Origin: Nansenia antarctica
Lineage: Eukaryota; Chordata; Actinopteri; Argentiniformes; Microstomatidae
Assembly: GCA_963989245.1 (NCBI GenBank)
Contig: OZ022346.1
Span: forward strand, 47,804,089-47,868,088
DNA: 64,000 nt
Direction: 5' to 3'
Shown here piece by piece: positions 1-14,921 of the stretch. The notes beneath the pieces were generated by a model, which saw only the letters and a list, made by a program, of their open reading frames with translations, did no database searches and had not been told where the DNA came from. Position 1 is the stretch's first letter. Each line of letters starts with the position of its first letter. A program made the translations under genes and the position numbers.

Positions 1-353
1 CTTTCTCTTGTGACTGTGTTCACTGTCAGTTCATTTGTTGAAGACCAGCTTTATTCAATTATACTACTTTCCAGTAGATGGCAGGATAGCTTCTGAGAAG
101 GTACAGTGCGAGGTGTTCAGTAGGCCCATTAGATCATCTTTGCCTCACTAACCCCCACACCAAAGACACTAACCTAAGTTGGACTCATGATAACTTTGCT
201 AAACACATTTGTTATGATATTCATATCTGTCTCTTTGGCTTGAGGCCATGTACAGGGATAAAGCAATGTATTCATCCAACCACAATAGACAAGGTATATC
301 ATCCAAGATCAGTTGATTGCATGTTTGCTTGCGTGTGCACACCTGCACAATGT

Positions 354-3300
354 GGACCTTCCTGCTTCCTGCTTCCGGTGGCGCTGCTCAGTAGCGACCC
401 GGGCTGCCTCGCTGCTGCCGCGTTCTGATGTTTGTTTGTTTTATCGTGTTTTTAGCAGTTTAACGCTGTGTGAGCCTGTATTCATACCTGTGTGGTAACA
501 AGATGATGGTTTTAGCAAGACTACTGTTCATTATTTTTATCGTCTGGGAGCTTATTAAACAATGTCGCTCCATGCCGTCGTGTCGGGAATCCACGCCGGC
601 GTTCCTCCGCTATCCCCGTGATCTACTACTGCTGCTGCGCTCCACCGACACACCTGCTCCCCAGCTACCGAGGGAGCTGTGGGCTCGGCCTCCGGACCAC
701 CACGGCCGCAGACTGAGGAGGAGGGGGAGACGCGGAGGGGTGAGACAGCGAATGCGAAGAAGAGCGGACAGGCCACCTCTGCCTTCTATGGTTCTCTGCA
801 ACGCCCGTTCATTGAAGAACAAAGTTGACGAACTCCGATGCAACACCAGAGCCCAACACGAGTACCGCGACTCGTGTCTGCTCGTTTTCACCGAGACCTG
901 GCTACAGAAAGACGTACCGGACTCGCTTGTGGACCTTGAGGGCTTCTCTCTCGTGCGCTCCGATCGGAACTCAAACTCCGGGAAGCGTATAGGAGGTGGC
1001 ACCTGCGTCTTCATCAACCAGAAGTGGTGCTCCCAATTCACCACAAGAGAGTCTGTCTGCAACCCTGACATTGAGCTGGTATGTTTAAGCCTCAGGCCCT
1101 TTTATCTTCCTCGAGAATTCGGGAATATTGTACTATGTACAGTTTACATTCCACCGAGTGGTAATGCTGCTAGAGCAGCCAGCGCGATAGCAGACTGTGT
1201 GCACAGACAATTGAAACGCACTCCTGAAGCACCTTGTTTTATTGCCGGCGACTTTAATCACTGTAAGCTTGAGTCTGCGCTGCCTGGATTCACGCAGTAT
1301 GTTAAGTGTAACACGCGAGGTGAACGAATCCTTGATAAATGCTATGGCAATGTTAAGGACGCCTACACTGCCAGGGCTAAACCCCCGTAAGGTAACTCCG
1401 ACCACAATGTTGTCCAGCTAATTCCCACGTATAAATCTCTGCTTAAAAGTAGCAAACCCCAAGTTAAAACAGTTCATGTCTGGAATGATGATGGCATTGA
1501 AACCCTAAAAGGCTGCTTTTCCTGTACCGACTGGGACCTCTTTCACGGTCTGGACCTTGAAGAGGCTACTGACACTATTACAGATTATATAAAGTTTTGC
1601 AGAGATAACGTGCTACCCCTGAAATCTATAACTGTGTACCCTAACAACAAATCCCATATCACGAAGGAAATCAAAAAGTGCATAGTTCAGAAAAGAATTG
1701 CATTCAGGAATAAGGATCTTTTGGCCATGAGGAACATCCAAAAAGAACTGAATCACAAATTAAGGGGGGCCAAGAGGAAACAGAAAGAGACATTTGAATC
1801 CCACTGCTCTTCTATGAACACTAAAAAACTATGGGACTCCATGAAACATATGACTAACATGGCCCCAGCTAAAAGGTGCCTTAGTGTCCTAAACGAGGGT
1901 GAAAAAGCCAATGAACTTAACCATTTTTATGCCAGGTTTGAGACTGCCGACTTCTCGATGGAGCAAACAGTGGCTCTTCAGGCGCTGCCTGAGTTGGAAG
2001 CAAGTATCACCATTGAGCAGCGCGAGGTACAGAGACTGTTCGCTAACACCCGCCCTAGAAAGTCCTCTGGACCGGATGGCATCTCTGGGCTCATGCTAAA
2101 GTCCTGCAGTGAGGAGCTGGCTGAGGCCTGGTGTCCTATCTTCCAGAAGTCTCTGGACTCTCACACTGTTCCGTCCATCTGGAAAGACGCTATCATTATT
2201 CCTGTTCCTAAGAAGGCTAGCTGCAAGGAAAATAATGACCTGCGACCAGTCGCTTTGACATCTGTTGTAATGAAATGTTTTGAAAAATTCATTATATGTA
2301 AAGTGAAAAATGCAGTCAGTTGCTCTCTGGATCCTTTTCAGTTTGCGTATAGATGTAACACAGGCACAGATGATGCAACCTCAGCCATGGTGCACTTCAT
2401 ATCTAAGCACTTAGAGGACCCTACCTACTATGTCCGACTCCTATTTGTTGATTTCAGTTCTGCTTTTAACACGATACAGCCGCACCTTTTAATTGAGAAG
2501 TTAAATGGGCTTAATGTCCCCCCCCTCATTATAAAATGGTATCACTCCTTTTTAACTAACCGCACACAGCGGGTCAGTGTTAATGGCACTCTTTCGGAAC
2601 CCAGAACCATAAGCACTGGTGCTCCACAGGGTATAGTCAGTTCCCCCGTGCTCTTTACTTTATACACAAACGAGTGCAGAAGCACCTACCCTAGCAACCG
2701 CATCATAACATTTTCGGATGACACTGCCATCCTTGCTTTAATCAAAAAGGACAGTGACCTAAATGACTATTATTCTGAAATCCAGAGGTTTGTTAAATGG
2801 TGTGATGTTAACTGCCTGGTTTTAAATGTTAAGAAAACTGAGGAGATGGTGTTCGACCCCAGAGGTGTTGGGGACCACAGGCCTGTGGTCATCCACAAAC
2901 AATCCATCTCTCAGGTCGCCTCTTACAAATATCTTGGGGTTTTCATTGATAACTCACTCACCTGGAGCACTCATGTAGACAGCCTTTGTAGCAGATTACA
3001 ACAACGACTACACTTCCTACGCCGCCTTAGAGTTCATGGTGTTGACCCAAAATTTATGCTACTTTTCTACCAGTCTGTCTTAGAGAGTCTCATCAGATAC
3101 GGCATTACATCTTGGTTTGGTAACCTATCTGTAAAACTAAGGTCCAAACTGGTCCGACTGATACAGACTGCATGGAAGATCATAGGGGTGAAAGACCACT
3201 CATCCCTGCAGTCTATTTTTGAACAGGCTACTCTCAGACAGGCTAGTAGAATTCTCATGAATCCCTCCCATGTCCTACATGCAGAGTATGAACTGCTGCC

Positions 3301-3576
3301 CTCTGGGAGGAGGTTCAGAGTCCCCCGCGTTAGATTAAATAGATTTAAAAATTATTTTATTCCCGTTTCTGTTAAACTTTTAAACTGCACCAGATGAATG
3401 TAACTTATCTTGCTTATCATTTTATTTCCACTCTTGTTTTAATCAGGTCTGCCTTCTGTTTGTGTGCTAATATCCTGTATTGTCTGTTGCTCTTTGTTGG
3501 CTGCTGTGGGGTGTAAGCCCAATACAAATTTCCCAGTGATGGGACAATAAAGTGACTCTTGACTCTTGACTTGACT
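354..3576 (+). mobile_element. Near full-length CR1/L2-type LINE (non-LTR retrotransposon)
   Basis: A short GC-rich 5' region (354-469) is followed by one long reading frame with endonuclease and reverse transcriptase. A 3' untranslated tail ends in repeated TGACTCT/TGACT units (about 3552-3576), the short tandem tail typical of L2/CR1-like LINEs rather than poly(A). The hexamer CAATGT occurs just before (348-353) and just after (3577-3582) and may be a short target-site duplication. The element copies itself through an RNA intermediate by target-primed reverse transcription. The clade is inferred from the protein motifs and tail; Rex1 and related clades were not excluded. Confidence 0.88.
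470..3397 (+). pseudogene. LINE ORF2: AP-endonuclease plus reverse transcriptase, one internal stop
   Basis: The frame opening near 470 and the 595-residue frame 1610-3397 are the same frame, separated by a single TAA at 1388-1390. The N-terminal part shows apurinic-type endonuclease motifs: NARSLKNK, FTETWL, the metal-binding IAGDFNH, and SDHN a few codons after the stop. The C-terminal part shows reverse transcriptase motifs: DLRPVALTS, LFVDFSSAFN, the GAPQG block, and FSDD as the catalytic aspartate pair. The residue replaced by the stop lies in the endonuclease just before SDHN, so this copy cannot make a full-length protein unless read through. Everything else is uninterrupted, which suggests a young copy. 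Confidence 0.88.
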
Positions 3577-3582
3577 CAATGT

Positions 3583-4823
3583 AATGTAAAACAACATTTG
3601 TTTTAGGGGATGATGGGGGGGCCTTTCTTCTTCAGCGTATGGGTTGTTGTTTCCTCTCCACTTCACCAGGCTCTGGGCCGAGGGGCTACCCTTTTACCAC
3701 CCCGAGACCTGGTTGAGGGGCTCACCCGGGCTATATTTCTGGACACCCCTCCAGAAGCCACGTCATGGTCTCGTCATCTAATACCGACAGACCGTGCATT
3801 CCGTTGGGTGGGTGGTAGACCGGGCAATCCAGGATAACATGGTCTGCGGTTTGGTCCTCTGGGGGGGCCTTGATCGTGTGTGTGTGTACACTTTTTTTCC
3901 CTTAAGTGCGACAGTGATTGCCTGCTTGTGTAGGTATCTGCTAACTATAACATCCTCCTGCGAACATATTCAGGAATATTGGTAAGCTCAGCGTGGACTC
4001 TGCACACTGGGGAAAACCTGGCTCCCTGTTGAAGCAGTGCACTCATGCTGCACCCTCACAGCGGATGCCTGGAATGGTTCCCTAAAACTGGGTCAAGGGG
4101 GAGTAGGGCTCCAGTTACCCCCAGAGCACAGCACCCTGTGTCGGGAGAGTTTTAATGGTCATTTCAGCACAAGCTCATTTCAGCACATTCATGAATTATG
4201 ACTGAAAAGGAACGGGAGCGTTTTTGCACTATACAAACAACCAGGGTGACCGTGAACAACTGTAAGGGATGCCTTGAATGGAGATGCCTTCTTTTTCTTT
4301 TTTTTTTTACTTATGAGAAATTGAACCTAGAGACAGCTAAAAGTCTCAACTTTAATTAAAACATGTTCAGGACAAATGTAACTTAGAGAAGGGGGATTTG
4401 TCAATAGAGATTTTTGTCTAATTAGCTGTGCTGGCAAGTACATTAGTATAAAATGCAGGGCCCCAGATGCAGGGTTACACACCAGGGCCCCGTCTAAAAC
4501 AATCCCTAGCTCACTCACCCTATACACAAACAGATCTGAAGGGTCTGGATAGGTATAAGCAATATGGTAGCAGCTCCATCGTGCCATCAAAGACTTGGTG
4601 GATTATTATTTTTTTGCCATCTTGCTTATTCCTATTAAGACCTGGCAGATGTACACATATTGTACCAGGAGTAGGAGCCATAGTGGTTTCTGGGCTTGGC
4701 CTAAAACACCACATCACTCTCCTGTCTGCCTGACACAGAAGTCCTAGAAGCCTCTTAGCCAATGACTTGCCCTTTTGCGCAAACATTCCTCAGATTTAAA
4801 AAGAAAAGAAAAAACTAAACAAT

Positions 4824-4890
<67 letters not shown>

Positions 4891-5208
4891 GGAATAATAA
4901 TAATAACAAAAAAATAGGTAGGAAAACAAAAAAGCAGCCAGCTCTGGGATGGGGATGGACCAAACAAACATACATTTGGATTAGAGGAACAGTTCAGAAA
5001 AGATATCACACAAACAATCTCCATATAAAAAACACACTGTAAAAAGGGCCACAGGGTGACACGGTGTCATTTAAATATTGGCATTGTTTTGGTCGACAAG
5101 CCTCCACTCTGTCCTCCGCCTGTCCTGCCGCACACCTGCCTCTATCGGTTCAGATTCTGTGTTGGTTACTTTTCTTTGTTTCAACGCCTGTACAGTTTGG
5201 TTCGCTGC
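3583..5208. other. Intergenic stretch with a (CA)n microsatellite
   Basis: No coding exon is recognisable between the LINE and the xpo1 stop codon. The short ORFs here have no recognisable motif. A (CA)n tract of about 55 bp lies at 4832-4888. Part of 5050-5208 would be the 3' untranslated region of the minus-strand xpo1 gene. Confidence 0.6.
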
Positions 5209-8200
5209 TCAGTCGCACATCTCCTCTGGGATCTCGTGGGGGTTGAGGATACCCGGCACGGACATCTGCAGCTTGTGTTTCTCCTCCTGCGCCTGGCGCA
5301 GTGACGACTCCCGCTCCTCCAGGAACAGGTCTGTGGTGTCCTCACCTGCAAACTCCTACAGAGAGGGGGTGTGTGTGTGTGGGAGGGGGACGCGTATCAG
5401 TGTACTGTGCATGAGAGAGAGACAGAGAGACCCCTGGCCCTGCACTCGAACAGTTATTTATAGAAACCATACCTCAGCATCCAACCATCTTAGCTCACTA
5501 AGGAAAACAACTTCTATCCATCTATCCCTTCCCTTTAATGTAGGCTTATGGCGCTGCTTGATTGGGGGGGGGAAACATTGAGTTACCTTCACTTAGTCTT
5601 TTGAGAATTATTTTGTTTAGAAAGGGGATCCATTCATTAAAACATGTCTAAAACACTTGATTTCTGTCACACTGGGATGCCTACTTTAATTTTGAGGTAA
5701 CTATTAGTTACTTCCAGGCTCTATAATCCACTTCTGAATTTGAATGTTGAATTGTGACGTCATCAAAGGTGGTCTTAAAAAGGGACTCTCACCTTAATCT
5801 GGACCAGGAAGTCTCTAAGGTGCTCCTTGAAGGCAGGAATATCCTGGTTTAGGCTGAACAGCCCGGTTACAAACACCTTCACCTGGGCACTGAAGGAAGG
5901 GACACATAACATTATGAGACAACATACTATTGGCTGGCATAAACATCATCAACAACACAGCAAATACACAGAAGACACTCGAAACCTAAGTTAGGAAAAA
6001 ATAGAATGTTAAAACTCACTCCTGTAAGTGGGAGAAGGCTGTTTTGAGCAGGTTGGCCACGTACTCCTGGATGAACACCTGGTTGTTGACAGGGCTGGAG
6101 GGGTTGAGGGTGGTGTTGATCTTACCCTCCTCCACCAGGTTGAACATGTAGGCCAGAATGGACGCGTGCATGGTCAGGCCTGGAAGACACGAGCACAGAA
6201 CCGTACGGAGTCGTGAAAAAGAGACATGGCAGACGGCAGAAACCCAATGACACTGGCTTGAGTTACATGAACACTGTGTTTTCATTACTCTGTGCAGCCC
6301 GGAGGCTAAAATGTTGTGATGCTTTCGTAATGTAACACTAATGTAAGACTGATATAGGTGGTGCAGGACATGGGAGGGTCAGTGGACTTGGGGAGTTGGC
6401 AAAAACACGCAACATGACGTTGATGTTCAATAGGCAAAAAATTAAATAGACTCATTTGATCATACTAGGCAGCAGTTGAGGTATCTCTCATACCACCAGT
6501 ACATCCTCTATTAATATGTGGAAGCAGGCCTTGTGTATATTCTCGCATTACTATATTCTGTGAGATATATTCCCTAAAACATTGACCAATGTTGCATACA
6601 TCCATCACCTCCACTCTCTGTGGCAGTGACTGTATGTATGCACACGCTCACCAGCAGTGTGTGACGTGTCTGTGACTACAGAGAAGATGTGCTGCAGGAT
6701 GTCACAGAAGTAGGTCTGGTAGAAGCTCTGGGCCGCCGCCTCCTCCTGGCCCACGTTCTGCAGCAGCGTGTACAGGACCTGCAGACCTGGGAGGAGACAC
6801 GCAACACACACACTTACTACACACGCAACACACACACTTACTAAAGAGGGACCGTACTGGCTGATCTGGACTCCTCAACCACACGTACAGTACATATCGT
6901 GACACGTTCTAGTCTTTTGGTCCGCATATCAGCAACCAATCAAAATGTTCCGACTTTTCTTTTGAAACACGGAACTACGTTTCAACTTGTCGAGATTCTC
7001 GACACAAACTCGCTAGTCAAGCCAAAATACTGCAACAACGCAATGGATTCGGAGAGTAATTCCCACTGCTACCTAGTTAACTAGTTTTACATTGTTAGCA
7101 GGCTCACAAAACAAGCTGTGTTAGTTGACTAGCGATGTGTCATTGATTTTCAACAACCACGCGGAAATGTATTCAAGTTTTATTTCGATCAGATCCCGAT
7201 ATGCGGACCAAAGCATTAGAATGTGACACGTATGACACAATGTTGGTTTAACTTATCCTCACCCGTGTCAGCCACATTCCGCATGGTGTGTTTAAAGGCC
7301 CAGATGATGGAATCCAACACCAGTTTAAACTGGGCAGGTGGGATCGCCAGGAATGCTGGAAAGCAGTGGGAGTTGACGGCCTGCAGCAGGTAGAAGAAGT
7401 GCGTCCTGTGCTCAGGGTACTCCTCAAAGTCCTGGAAAAACCATGAAAGACAAGGCAAAGGGACATACTGTACAGATGAGACCCAGGTACATAAGCAACA
7501 GACTTCGGCGTTGAGTTTGTAAAACATTTTCCTACCCTCAATCACCACCTACGTGCATTCCTCACTCGGTAACTTTATTTTTGAACTTTTAAACATCCCA
7601 CCCAAAACAGGCGGCCTCGATCACCATTCAAAGCCGTCAGCTAGATTCTCAAACGGGGTGTGTAATGTGGAATAGGGATTCATGCTCTGTATTCCATTTC
7701 TATATGCAACGTTGTGAACATTTTGCCTAACTGAACGCACCCCATGGCAACATGTTAAAACTTATCCCATGTTAAGGTGATCATACTCACTTTATTGATC
7801 ATGTTGAGGGTGCATTCGAAAACAGCATCAAAGATCTGGGGGATCTCCCCTGTGATGTGGCCGCCTAGTTTATTGACGATGGTCGCCATGGTGCTGAGGA
7901 CCTCAGGTTCTCTGGCGGCAGGGACGTTTCGCTGGTAGTTGATCAGAACCGCATCCAACAGTGGCGGGACAAAATTCTCTCCCACCTAGAATGCCCCGGA
8001 AAACATTGGATTGGAACAGATCAACACGACTACACTGAAGAGCATTCCTAACAGGTTGTTTTAGGACAGGCTTTGTGGGTTTAAGTCTCCAACACTAATG
8101 TCTCTGAGACTATTACACCAGGGTTTACAGTCTTATGGACCCACACTGTGTACACTGGATTTCAGTCCAGCTGAAGATCATTTAGACTCTAATGAGTGTA

Positions 8201-9598
8201 TATACTTGGTTGACAATGGAGTAATACCACTTTATATTTGGGATTATAATAGGGTAAACGCTGCACTGAGCTCATAAATTAGTTATAAGCCTAACTTTCA
8301 AAAATCAATGAGCCGGTTTCCCAGATTGCATTTGTTCTCTAGAGGGGGCATCTAGGCAAGGGCTCACAGCCATTATAGGTGACCCCGGCAATTAGGGGTT
8401 TAGTGCCTTGCTCAGGGACACGCTGCGAGCTGCCGACTTTGCGATCATTAGTCGCCAGCTCTACCAGTTGAGCCACAGCCCCCCCCCCCCCCCCCCCAAA
8501 AAAAAAACAACCACAATGGAGATATCCCATTGAAAGACTGATTCAGTCCAGGACTTTGGGTCAGGAAAGCTATCCTAATGGAAATATCATTCATTAAAAA
8601 TTCCATTTGAATAGCAGGAAATCAAACAGATGATTTGTGTGACTAATAGGTCAGGAGGGTTTATAAGACAATAGTGCTGAAGACAACGGTGTCTTGCATC
8701 ACTGCCGAAAATCACAGCATAGCATGGCATGTGTGTAACAGTTCAGGCATGGTTTCCTGTTTGATCTAAAAATAAGGTAGATTTTCATTGAAACATCTGT
8801 GTTTTTCATGGATGTTTGGAGTAGAAATATCGGTGTGCAGCTTCTCACCATCTGTGGATCGTTTGATCGGCTAACCCAGCCCGATATCAGTTTCAGCGTC
8901 TCTCGTTTCACCGTCCTCATACTCCTTATCAAGGGCTGTTTGGTCACCATCTCTCCTACGACAAGAGACACACACACACTAATGTTATATATTGAACGTG
9001 TTCTTTTTGAGCTAGGTGAGCCACTGTAGTTAGATGAGAAAGGCCTTATAGGTAATGAAGTGTTCCCCTGTCAGAGGAGTAAGTGGTGCCATGTCTGTAC
9101 ACCGGCGTTTGTTTCTCTAAAGCTCTATGTTGTTACCAAACGTTTTCTCTGCCCCCATTCCTATTTGGGAATTATACGTCTAAAAGGGTTTAGACATAAC
9201 AACTAGGGCTGTCACATCGTGTTACTCTCTGCAGAGTGGAGGCCAAATATTGCCAAATACAGCCAAAATATTGTGAATTCTTAAGACGCATATGAAAAAG
9301 TGTTCATTAATTTTGATGAGGAAAATAAAAGAGAAAATACAATAAAAAGCTAACAGGTTCCAGGTGTTGGAACATATTTTTGGGGAAAATGTGACCACAA
9401 TAAAACACACACACACACACACACTTCAGTTTGACAGTGCTATATACTGTATATGCACGCACGCACACGCACACACACACACACACACACACACTTCAGT
9501 TTGACAGTGCTGTATACTGTATATGCACGCACGCACGTGCACACACACACACACACACACACTTCAGTTTGACAGTGCTGTATACTACAATACGCACA

Positions 9599-9654
<56 letters not shown>

Positions 9655-12350
9655 GTTGGTCTGAATGGCAGCTGAGATGTTTTCGCTCAGACTCTTGTAG
9701 ACGTTGAGCATGTCCAGGTAGATGCGGTCCAGCTGAATGACGAAGGGGTAGCCCACGGCCTTGCAGGCTCTCACTTTGATCTTCAGGATGCTGCCCAGCT
9801 GTTTCACCGTTTCTGGGTCCTTCAGGATGTCCACATTCTATCATGGTGGGAATGGGTACATTAGTACATTTATTTTCAAATTGAAAAGGAGTGGCGTAAA
9901 GTCACCCAACAGCAATGTGAAAGACTGGTGTAGAGCATGCCAAGACGCATGAAAGCTGTGATTGAAAATGCGGGGTTATTCCACCAAATACTGATTTCTG
10001 AACTCTTCTAAGTTAAAACATTAGTATCGTGTCGTTTAAAAAAGAATATGAACTTTGAAAAAAAATAAAAAATCTGTCGGGCTCTATATCCAGTATAGAA
10101 CATAGCTGGTCTGTGTCTCACCTTGGTGGCCTGTTGGATGATGCTGTCCCACACCTGGTTGGGTAGCAGCATGTACTTCTCTATCAGGTGCTCCTGGACC
10201 GCCTGGTCCGTCTGAGCCCCGATCATGTAGCCTACCGCCTCATAGAACGTGAGAACCTGGAGACACCGACGACCACACACCACACACACAACATGAACAT
10301 AGAGAGGACAACGGTTAGCACAACAACTCATCTAGGAATCATGAACAGACACTGAAAGACTTTTTTTTTCACTAGCAAGTCTTTATCTCGTTTTATTTCT
10401 ATCATTTTATATTCGTTATTTGGAACAGGTGTGTTGGTCAAAAGCCTGCTAACCTAAAAGCTACCCAGGACAGCTGATGAACCCTACATGAGTCCATCTG
10501 TGTCTAGGCTGAAGCTGACCTGTTGTGGTTGGAGGTCACAGATGATGGTGTTGATGTCGTTGAGGATCTCGTCGATGAAGGGCATCACCTCGCCCACCTG
10601 CACCTGGACAAAGTGTCGCCTGCACTTCTGAGCGATCTTGATGAACGTGTCGCACGCCATGTCTTGTACACCGTCATGGGTCACTTGAGGAGGGAGAATA
10701 AATAAGAAACTGAAAAAGAGACTGAGACAGCACTAACACACAATCTAAAAACCCGATACCCTCTTCCTCACTAACACCAACGACCAGATGCAGTGGTTTC
10801 CTCACAGTACATGGCCTCAAACAGCTTGTTGACCACGGTTTTGAGGAACTTCCAGTGGGCTCTGAGAAATCGAGGATACTGGCCAAAGATTTACATGATG
10901 TTGGAGGCTATGATGGCCTTGTTGTCCTTCCCTCTCTTCTGTTCATACAGCCCCAGTAGATCCTGTGAGACACACACACAGACGAGTGGTTAACAAAGCG
11001 GTCCAATTTCCCACGAATCAAGCAGTATCGGGTCTAATTGTTATTTGGATTGCTTTCTTTTTCAAAATTGCTTTCTAAAAACGTGTGCGTCATGATGACG
11101 TCAAACTCTTTTTTTAAATTAATGTTCAAATATTATACACTGTGTTCAGAGACGCGAGATAATAAAACAGCTGCGTTAACTCTGAAAACCTGTGTTGTTG
11201 TAGTGCCTAATAAGACATTTTATTTATTGAGAAGACATTTACTTTTACTTTTGTGACATAATTTGCACCACAGCTAGCCCCTCCTCAACACAGATGTGGA
11301 CAGGAAATAACTGTGATTGGCTTGAACCCTACCTGAGGGCGGGACTGATTACCTGTGTATAAAAATCCATGTTTCTTCTCTGTCTGGACTTTTTCTGAGA
11401 ATGATTTGACTGACAGACTTTGTCTGTCATGCTTGTAAACTATTCTCCTTTTGCATAAGACAATTAAATATCGTTTCTATACAATTTGAAGAAACCAGGC
11501 TACCTTTTTCTATTTTCTATTTAGATACTTAAATATTTCCCTAACAGTTGTCCTACTTTTTTTTTTTCACCCAGAAAATGTATCAGGAATCGATCAAGAA
11601 TTGAACGGATAAGCAGAATTGATAATGCTATTGGTATCAATAGCACCTTATCTATTCCAATCCCTAGTTGTACACATAAAGATATATCTTTATCTTTTAC
11701 ATTGAAAAAAACATATGTAAATTTAAGTTATTATTAAATGCAGTGTTATTTTGTTAAATGCATAGTACAATAAAGTGCAAACTTAATCAAGCACACATCA
11801 AATACTAGGTAGCCGATTTGAAAAAAAAACTTTAAAGACGAATTTGACGTCTTTCTCATTTCCGAGAGGTGTCCAGAAACACCAGGAGCAGTCACATATT
11901 AATCAAGGTCTGAAATTGAGCCACATTAAAGCCTATTTAATCTCCACAGTGCCCTATAAACCCCTCCCCATCGTCCCTACCTTGATAACAGTGAGGAGGA
12001 ACCTCTTCTCATCCTCCTCATGCATGGCTCCACTAATAGATCCTATAGCCCAGCACAACGTGTTGAGCTTCTTCCATGACCACTCTGTCCCGTTGACCTG
12101 GTTATGCAGCTTCTCTGTCATGATTCGTTCTGTGTCTGCATAGTCCAGATGGGTCAGGTACACTGGAACATTGAGGGTTAGGGTTAGAGGTCAATAGAAT
12201 ACTGGACACCCTCCACCATGGTGGGCTGCTTAGGAGATACTCCCAAAGACGGAAGGAGGCAATGATGAAGAGATTCAGTCAGAATACAGTAATGGATTTG
12301 TGGAGATGAATGTGCACGCACACACGCACACCACACATACGCCACACACA

Positions 12351-12396
<46 letters not shown>

Positions 12397-14454
12397 GAGA
12401 GTCTCTCTCATGTTCTTGTAGAGGTTGATGGAATCTGTGTCCTTCATGAACTCTCTGACCACTTCCCCCTGGTCGTTCTCTACTACGAGGACCTCCTCTG
12501 GCTTGGCCATCCGACTCACCATCAGCGTACGCACCTGTTACGGGGGATTACAAATTGTCAACACACACACACACACGGCATGTGGCAACTCACACATACG
12601 CTGACTACATGCCAACGCACACACAAACCCTGATCACTTGACCGGCCACACGCACACAGCGTGCGCCGTTGGCTACGTGTGTGTGTGTTCACACATTTTT
12701 AACTGTACTAAAAGTAACTCCATGGATATGATGTCACCATGCGTTCCCCCACACTGCAATCTGTATGAAATGGGAGCCTTACTGTGTGTTCCGTAGGCTC
12801 CCATTTAGTACAGATTGCACTTGGTCATGGTGACATCATATCCATGGAGTTTTCAAAGTGAAATTCCAACTGCCTTTCATATTCCATTGCTTATTCAGTT
12901 ACGTTTTTTTCTTTTTTCTTTTTATGTATTGAACACAGTTAAACATGTGAGCCATCCCCACAACTTATTGAGACACAGAATTTGTTCCAGAAATGGTGGT
13001 GTATCTGAAGAATTAATACTCATTCATCAAATAAAGAAGAATCCAAGCATCCATATCATCTGATGCATGTATAATCATGTATAATCTGTCTATGTCGTTG
13101 TCTGATGTTATGCTTTGTGGTTTTTGTATTCTGCCTAGGGACTACATTTTTATTGACGCGTTGATGTGTGAAATGTTGATTAATGTGCACTTTTCCTGTC
13201 AACAAAATTGCTAAATGAATTAATAGATAAATGCCTCTGGCAGTTTGGACAGGCGGAGTTGTATATTTTGAGCAAGTAATGTCACACACACTGACACTAC
13301 GGTGCATGTATAGGCTACATGGGTCTTTCCTCACCTTGGAGAGCACGGGAAGGTAGAGCTGTCTGCGGGGCGGGACGTCAAAGTGCTGGCTGCCTGAGAG
13401 CAGCGGGGAGGTGGAGGTGGAGAAGGGGCTCTCTCTGTAGAGCTCGGCTGCCAGGTGGTTCCAGTACTCGAGGCAGATCTTGAAGATCTCCGTCTCCTCC
13501 ACCTCCGACACCAGCAGCATGTAGTGCAGGGCCTGGGGGATGGAAAACATGGACATTTGCAGTTAAACGCAAAGAAGTCAATGGACTCGGATGAGAGTTT
13601 GACCACGTTCAGATAACGAAGAAATGTAAAGTGTAAACACAGGTATTGGTTATGTATCACATAAGTAGGTATAAACAGTCTTAAACAATTCCATCATGTC
13701 GCTAAAGGACAATCCAGGCTTATTTCGATAAATGTCGCGAGATTTCCAACTCTTTTCGATTTACTTATCAAAATAAGCCTGGATTCTCCTTTCGCAACGT
13801 TGATGGAATACCCCCCTGATGGCAGAAGATGGGAGTCAGATGTTTAGGACCGCTGGGTAAACAAAGGTTAGCATACAGTCTCTGGGGGCATGGATTCCTC
13901 TCACCTCCATAAGAGTCTCTCTGAGGTTCAGTCTCTTCTCAATGAGCTGGCCGTGCTCTTTGAGGAAGGTGCAGAGATGGATGAAGTTCTGCTCGTCGTC
14001 TTTCCCATTGGAGTAGGCCAGCCGGATGTTGGTGTTCAGGGGAAGCATCTAGGGGAGAGAGACACGGAGGATCTCAACACCCAAGACATTTGTGTTTAAC
14101 TAGCCCACAAACAAGTGTGTGGGTCTTTAACACTAGGACAGCCGTGCCTGTTTCACCTACTCTTAAGGCTGCCTCGGGGGTCATGACCGTAGTCTTTAGA
14201 ATGGGAAGCTGTGCCTCTTGTAAATTAGCCTGCCTCCTACACAGCAAAACTGCTAAATATACTATACTAGTTTATCCTGATGTGATTTCGAAAATGTAAG
14301 GATACTGGGTGGTAGAACGCACATATCTAGGAAAAGTCATGAAAGGAGGGTCCTGAAATTTGATCGAGTGCAAAGGTATACATTTTTCTTTTTACTCACT
14401 TGGTCAAATGACCCCATCCATGGCTGTTCTAGTGTTAACTATTTGAGGGAAATC

Positions 14455-14487
<33 letters not shown>

Positions 14488-14878
14488 CCACCTGTTTGAG
14501 CTGACACATAGTGAGGGTGAAGAGAGTGACGAACTGCTCCTCGTACTGGCTGACGCTCACGCCGGCGATCTCCGTCAGGCCCTTCAGTGTCACGTTGCGG
14601 AACATTGGCACGTTCAGGAACTACAGGAAAGCAAAGTGAAACGGGTATTTATTTTATTTATTTAACTTTATTTAGCCATGTTAATGTTGGACAGGTAAAC
14701 ACTATGGTTATAGCTCAACCTTGCCGTTTGAGAGGCTACCTGCAATTCTTGCTGCAGTGGTTACCAATATTTGGTATTACATATCATATCATATATTATT
14801 ATATTGATATATGAATTATTAAATGCAATAATGGAGCACTTTGAGCTGCAACGTTTGCAGGAAAAGCGCTATACAAAT

Positions 14879-14921
<43 letters not shown>

